A stretch of DNA of 15,870 nt. Source: Bacteroidaceae bacterium. GTDB taxonomy: Bacteria; Bacteroidota; Bacteroidia; Bacteroidales; Muribaculaceae. The notes beneath the pieces were generated by a model. The model did no database searches. It was given only the letters and a program-made list of their open reading frames with translations, and had not been told where the DNA came from. Positions 12,959 through 15,870 of the stretch are shown piece after piece. The position numbers were made by a program, and so were the translations under genes. The stretch is taken from NCBI GenBank assembly GCA_021768245.1, contig JAETNO010000038.1, forward strand, positions 1 to 15,870, given 5' to 3'. The first letter of the stretch is position 1, and each line of letters starts with the position of its first letter.

Positions 12959-13999
12959 ATTTTTCCATGATTTTCCTGCGGCGCTGCGTTTCGCTCTTGT
13001 TGGGCGAAAAACCCATGTATTTGCAGGCGTGGTCGTTTTTCAGGATGCAGATGCAGATGCGTTTGAACGTGGGCAGTTGGCTGAATTCCGGCAGGTCCGT
13101 GTCGTCGAGATACTCCATGCGCACCGGACGCTTGTCGGTGCGGTAGGCGCTTTTGTCGCCTACTTCGATGCGGATGCCGGCCTTTTGCAGTCTGGCGATG
13201 GTCTCTTCGGAGAGACATCCGCCCTTTTCGCGCCAGAAGCGGATGCTCACGGAGAGTTTTTCGAGGTAATTGCGCCGCGTCGGCTCCGGGAGCGTCGAGA
13301 GCAGGAAGTGCATGTAACGCTCCCACGTCATTCCCTTCGGCAGACGCACCGACTGCCAGCCGACGGCCGTCGTCCTGCCGTACAGCGCCGCGAAATTGGC
13401 TCCGTCAACCCGGCCGACCATGCGTCCCCACGTGTCCGGATCTATGGCTTTGTAGAGGTGCAGGCTGGCGATGGCCGGCGAGATGAACGGACTGGCCACG
13501 CGCTGACTGTCGAGCGGCACGCCGGCCCGGTAGAAAAGGTCGTACAGCCGGTTGTAGGGCCAGCCGAAACGTCCGTTCGCCGTCCAGATGTCGGTCGTCA
13601 GCCAGTCGTAGAGCGGGTAGGCGTTGCAGATGCCCTTGCCGGTCCGCTGGCGTATCCACCGTTTGTCCGAGAAGCGGTGGTGGTTGCGGTCGCTGTATAT
13701 GGTGCGCCAGCGGTTGAAACTTTCCTGCGTGCGGATGCCGATCAGGCAGCACGTGCGTGCCGCCCGGTTGCGGGCGTGGAGCCACTCGGCTCCACGTAGT
13801 CGAGCGTGTCGCGGTATTGGATTTCGTAATCCATGTGGAATACGCCGATCCGGCGGCGCAGTCCGTGACGCCGGATGTAGTCGATGCAGAGGTTGAGCAG
13901 CACGCCGCTGTCCTTGCCGCCGGAGAAGGAGACGTAGATGTTGTCGAAAAGGTCGAAGACCGTTTTCAACCGCCGCTGTGTCCGCTCGTAGACGTTCAT
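12903..13999 (-). pseudogene. ibrA: IbrA-like PAPS-reductase-family gene broken by a frameshift
   Basis: IbrA belongs to the PP-loop ATP pyrophosphatase (PAPS reductase) superfamily with a DUF3440 C-terminus. The N-terminal frame runs from ATG 13999 with the PP-loop SFSGGKDSG (Ser26-Ser31) and GVFHMDYEIQYRDTLDYVE, then stops at 13742 after nonsense residues. The true continuation is one frame over: EWLHARNRAARTCCLIG, IRTQESFNRWRTIYSDRN, YPLYDWLTTDIW, YNRLYDLFYRAGVPLDSQRV, WGRMVGRVDGANFAALYG and finally FKRICICILKNDHACKYMGF. The switch lies at about 13780-13795, within a perfect hairpin. Both parts total about 365 residues, shorter than the roughly 400 I recall, so a central segment may also be missing. 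The start overlaps the GNAT stop by four bases. A sequencing error or programmed frameshift is possible. Confidence 0.85.
13776..13795. repeat. Perfect hairpin at the ibrA frameshift
   Basis: GTGGAGCC (13776-13783) and GGCTCCAC (13788-13795) are exact complements around a four-base loop. The reading-frame switch in the ibrA-like gene falls inside this structure. Confidence 0.8.
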
Positions 14000-14403
14000 G
14001 GCTGCCGTTTTTTCCCGTATTGCATCGTCACGTACTGCGTCCACTCCTTTGTGGGGACGAAGCCCTCGGTGCGGAACACCTCGGCGTGGCGGAGCAGCGT
14101 CACGGAACGTATCGTATAGTCGCGGTGGTAGTATCGGATGATTTCGCGCAGGAAGCGCGACAGCAGCTGCGGATCGTCGCCCGAAACGTAGTAGTTGTTG
14201 ATCTTGGCCACTCCGCCGTCGGTGATCTCCACGGGCATGAACCCGAAGACGGTCTCGCCTTCCCACGCGACGAACCACGTATGCGCACGCGAGGTCCAGA
14301 ACGGATAGTTGTTGTTCTGGCGCAGCACGCTGCGTCGCATGACCAGCGGAGCGACGAGTGTATAAAGGCGGGGCGAAGTGCCGTCCAGTTTCTCGATTGT
14401 CAT
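13996..14403 (-). CDS. GNAT-family N-acetyltransferase
   Basis: A 135-residue protein from ATG 14403 (an upstream ATG at 14439 would add 12 residues). The fold signs are TWFVAWEGETVFGFMPVEI (strands 2-3), GGVAKINNYYVSGDDPQLLSRFLREII (strand 4 and the acetyl-CoA helix region) and HAEVFRTEGFVPTKEWTQYVTMQYG (the closing GF-x-x-x-K-x-x motif of GNATs). Substrate is unknown. The stop overlaps the ibrA start (ATGA), so it is the first gene of a GNAT-ibrA-ibrB operon. Its place in the operon suggests that it works on the same target as the Ibr proteins, or modifies them; this is inference. Confidence 0.8.
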   Translation of the reverse strand: MTIEKLDGTSPRLYTLVAPLVMRRSVLRQNNNYPFWTSRAHTWFVAWEGETVFGFMPVEITDGGVAKINNYYVSGDDPQLLSRFLREIIRYYHRDYTIRSVTLLRHAEVFRTEGFVPTKEWTQYVTMQYGKKRQP

Positions 14404-14422
14404 ATCCGAAAGGTTATAAAAC

Positions 14423-14467
14423 GACCGAATGTTATACATCTGTGACCGAATGTATTAAAAGCGCATT
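14423..14467. promoter_or_regulatory. Repeated GACCGAATGT sites upstream of the GNAT-ibr operon
   Basis: GACCGAATGT occurs at 14423-14432 and 14444-14453, exactly 21 bases apart (two helical turns), and an inverted relative GCATTCG sits at 14461-14467. They lie between the divergent GNAT-ibr operon and the B-box gene. The first lies within the longer GNAT reading frame, which favours the shorter start. Spacing and location suit an operator, but no binding protein can be named. Confidence 0.4.
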
Positions 14468-14583
14468 CGATCCTTCCAAATATAAAAAATATCGGTCGTT
14501 TTCCCAAATTTTCGGATCAGGGCGAAGGATGATATTGCACTGGTTTTTCTTTTGCACCAGCGTATTTTTTAGGCAGAAAAAAT

Positions 14584-14591
14584 TATTTTTG
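14584..14591 (+). promoter_or_regulatory. -7 element of the B-box-like gene
   Basis: TATTTTTG matches TAnnTTTG and lies 26 bases before the start at 14617. The nearest TTTG (14551-14554) is 29 bases upstream, too far for the usual -33 spacing, so the promoter is incomplete by eye. Confidence 0.45.
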
Positions 14592-14616
14592 CATACGAAA
14601 CCGTTAACCTTGATTT

Positions 14617-15066
14617 ATGAATTGTGCAAATCATCCTGCCGAAGCGGCAGTCGCCCAATGTACGGAATGCGGAAAAGGACTGTGTGTACAATGCGTACAA
14701 AACCAGCCAAAACCCGTATGCGCCGCATGCCATGAAAAATTGAGAAGCCAGACTGTCGGCTCGATTGTTTTTCATCTGCTTGTTTATGTCGGGCTGTTCA
14801 TCCTGGGATATAAATTGAATTTCATGGAAGGGAATGGATTTCCCGACGGGAGATTTGCCAGCGGTTATACGCTGATGGCCGTGGTCTCCGGCTGGCAGTT
14901 CTTGAACTCTGTCGTCGGCTGGCGATTGGTGCAGGGAGATTTGACGGCTTGGGCGATCTATTACGTGCTTAAATTACTCCTTTCCGTAATTGTCGGCTTT
15001 TTCACAGCCCCTTTCATGATCCTGTGGAACTTGATAAAACTGATATCTTTCATGATGCGACGATAA
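14617..15066 (+). CDS. B-box-like zinc-finger membrane protein
   Basis: A 149-residue protein. The N-terminal 40 residues hold eight to ten zinc-ligand candidates in B-box order: Cys3, His6, Cys15, Cys18, Cys23, Cys26, Cys35, Cys38 and His39. The rest is hydrophobic with likely membrane helices at about 48-66 (SIVFHLLVYVGLFILGY), 83-103 (YTLMAVVSGWQFLNSVVGW) and 110-145 (AIYYVLKLLLSVIVGFF then APFMILWNLIKLISFMM). It would place a zinc finger on one face of the membrane. Function is unknown; similar 'B-box zinc finger' membrane proteins occur in many bacteria. It stands alone on the plus strand, followed after 21 bases by the relic at 15088. Confidence 0.85.
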   Translation: MNCANHPAEAAVAQCTECGKGLCVQCVQNQPKPVCAACHEKLRSQTVGSIVFHLLVYVGLFILGYKLNFMEGNGFPDGRFASGYTLMAVVSGWQFLNSVVGWRLVQGDLTAWAIYYVLKLLLSVIVGFFTAPFMILWNLIKLISFMMRR

Positions 15067-15087
15067 CAATCTTCTAAAACAAGGGAT

Positions 15088-15228
15088 AGCCTAATACTCT
15101 GGGATGCGTTCGATAAGGCTTTTCAACATATATTCAAAGAGGAATCGATCTGCCGGATACATGCCGAAAAGTTATTGAAATGCCTGATAATCTGTTTGGG
15201 CGAGAAATCACCCGTCGGGGTGAGGTGA
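15088..15228 (+). pseudogene. C-terminal fragment of the NPYR / KKID family, copy C
   Basis: The plus frame reads LILWDAFDKAFQHIFKEE then CRIHAEKLLKCLIICLGEK and SPVGVR before TGA at 15226-15228. This matches the end of the copy B protein (LMLWDAFDSAFKCILKEE...). Only the last 46 or so codons remain and no start exists. It begins 21 bases after the stop of the B-box-like gene. Confidence 0.85.
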
Positions 15229-15245
15229 CGCGACTCGTTAATGAA

Positions 15246-15283
15246 GGGAGGGGGCTGTCCGAAATTTCGGACAGCCCCCTCCC
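15246..15283. terminator. 38-bp perfect palindrome, probable terminator of traN
   Basis: The stretch from GGGAGGGGGCTGTCC to its complement is an exact palindrome of 38 bases centred on AATT, which can form a 17-bp GC-rich stem with a four-base loop. It lies 24 bases past the TraN-like stop on the minus strand and is followed on the plus strand by GGTGTTTTC. Neither side has a long T tract, so it may work as a two-way terminator or an RNA 3' end protector. Confidence 0.65.
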
Positions 15284-15306
15284 GGTGTTTTCATAAACCA
15301 GTCATT

Positions 15307-15870
15307 TTATAGCACCTTGGCATTCGAAATCTCCCGGCTCGGAATTTCGGTAGTCTGATGCCGGGCTCCATTCTTTTCGATGATCTCCAATAAGAGCACC
15401 TTGTCGTCGGCGATTGTGAGCTTGGGCAGCGCGAATACCGTCCGCTGACGCTGATGTCCCCTTACAACGGCCGGATCGTTGCATACGCGCAGGATTTCGA
15501 GCGGTGTCTGCTGCTGTGCCGTACGCTTTGCGAGCTTCTTGTCGGCTACGATAAACTGTCGTGCATCCACCTCAAAGGAGATATTCGTGTCATTATACAT
15601 GCAAGTATGTATGTAAATGACATCGTTGGAAACGTAAATTCCCAGCACCTCGACCTCGATGCCGTACTTCTTCGTGCGAATGCCTTTCACATCCGTACGG
15701 TTCTGCCGGTATATGTCGCTCAACATGCGTTTTATGGTCGCGGGCTTCTCTCGGCCTACCTCGCGCAGCAGCACCCGGCCTTCGGATGCTGGGGCCGTCG
15801 GCTGCGGATAGCCCGCGGCAGCCGGTTTCTTCATACTTTCTGGTTGCGGTTCCTGCACTGTAAGATTGAG
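15307..15870 (-). CDS. traN: TraN-like conjugative transposon protein, C-terminal part (runs off the window)
   Basis: TraN is part of the Bacteroidales conjugation (mating-pair) apparatus and is usually about 300 residues, with the conserved DUF4138-type domain at the C-terminus. The frame is open to the window edge, giving at least 187 residues. Recognised parts are KKYGIEVEVLGIYVSNDVIYIH, NISFEVDARQFIVADKKLAKRTAQQQ, TVFALPKLTIADDKVLLLEI and EKNGARH, with the end REISNAKVL. The GTG at 15858 is not needed as a start; codons before it (LNLT) continue in frame. It lies at the edge of a probable transfer operon on the minus strand, which marks the right-hand part of the window as the element's conserved core. 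Confidence 0.85.
   Translation of the reverse strand, partial: LNLTVQEPQPESMKKPAAAGYPQPTAPASEGRVLLREVGREKPATIKRMLSDIYRQNRTDVKGIRTKKYGIEVEVLGIYVSNDVIYIHTCMYNDTNISFEVDARQFIVADKKLAKRTAQQQTPLEILRVCNDPAVVRGHQRQRTVFALPKLTIADDKVLLLEIIEKNGARHQTTEIPSREISNAKVL

Larger units (their letters stand above)
15088..15485 (+). repeat. Right direct repeat flanking the ibr/B-box block
   Basis: Same order and orientation as 12006-12297: end of the NPYR family gene, then the traN end on the other strand. This copy retains the terminator and the intact traN end, so it is probably nearer the ancestral arrangement. By eye the first 137 bases match at about 88 percent. Confidence 0.8.

Noticed and set aside
13204..13219. 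GTCTCT-TCGG-AGAGAC hairpin inside ibrA
   Set aside because: Short stem within well-conserved coding sequence, with no T tract; probably chance.
13029..13799. 256-codon plus frame opposite ibrA
   Set aside because: Low-complexity Val/Ala/Arg content; the minus strand carries clear IbrA/DUF3440 motifs across the same stretch.
1..15870. CRISPR arrays, tRNA or rRNA genes
   Set aside because: No regularly spaced repeats, no cloverleaf with a CCA-like end and no rRNA signature were found on either strand.

Overview
This window looks like the variable (cargo) part of an integrative conjugative element or genomic island in a Bacteroidales bacterium with a fairly GC-rich genome; Alistipes or a relative is my guess. 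The reasons are: a TraN-type conjugation gene running off the right edge; an ArdC-like antirestriction fragment at the left; a row of small genes resembling the DUF4121 and DUF4120 families of Bacteroides conjugative transposons; and promoters of the Bacteroidetes type (TTTG, about 20 bases, TAnnTTTG). These calls come from reading the sequence and family memory, without database searches.

Layout. Bases 1-2550: relic of an ArdC-like gene behind a 32-bp inverted repeat, a terminator, then a plus-strand run of accessory genes (DUF4121-like, an unknown 211-aa protein, DUF4120-like) closed by a terminator. Bases 2550-3420: a ParD-like antitoxin with a clean promoter, a ParE toxin destroyed by stop codons, and the wreck of a tyrosine recombinase. 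Bases 3557-6544 (minus strand, clearly more AT-rich): a two-gene module of a GHKL ATPase carrying a C-terminal PD-(D/E)XK nuclease, followed by a DUF1016/YhcG nuclease; it has the look of a defence island. Bases 6545-7133 hold no gene but contain a pseudoknot-like fold.

Bases 7134-10183 form a DNA-damage tolerance operon: a UmuD-like protein made of two fused UmuD domains, a UmuC translesion polymerase overlapping it by four bases, and an SRAP (YedK/HMCES) abasic-site protein. The fused UmuD is the most striking item. Its two halves align at an exact 143-residue offset. The first half keeps the Ala-Gly cleavage site but has lost the catalytic serine (Tyr63). The second half keeps the Ser206/Lys243 dyad.

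Bases 10264-12146 contain two divergent copies of a two-gene unit of unknown function, one intact on the minus strand and one partly decayed on the plus strand, with a candidate small RNA between them. Bases 12395-14403 (minus) hold a GNAT acetyltransferase, an IbrA-like PAPS-reductase-family gene broken by a frameshift inside a perfect hairpin, and an IbrB-like ParB-domain protein. A B-box-like zinc-finger membrane protein follows on the plus strand. The ibr and B-box block is flanked by direct repeats (12006-12297 and 15088-15485), each holding the end of the unknown gene family plus part of traN. Many relics and duplications indicate repeated insertion, recombination and decay.
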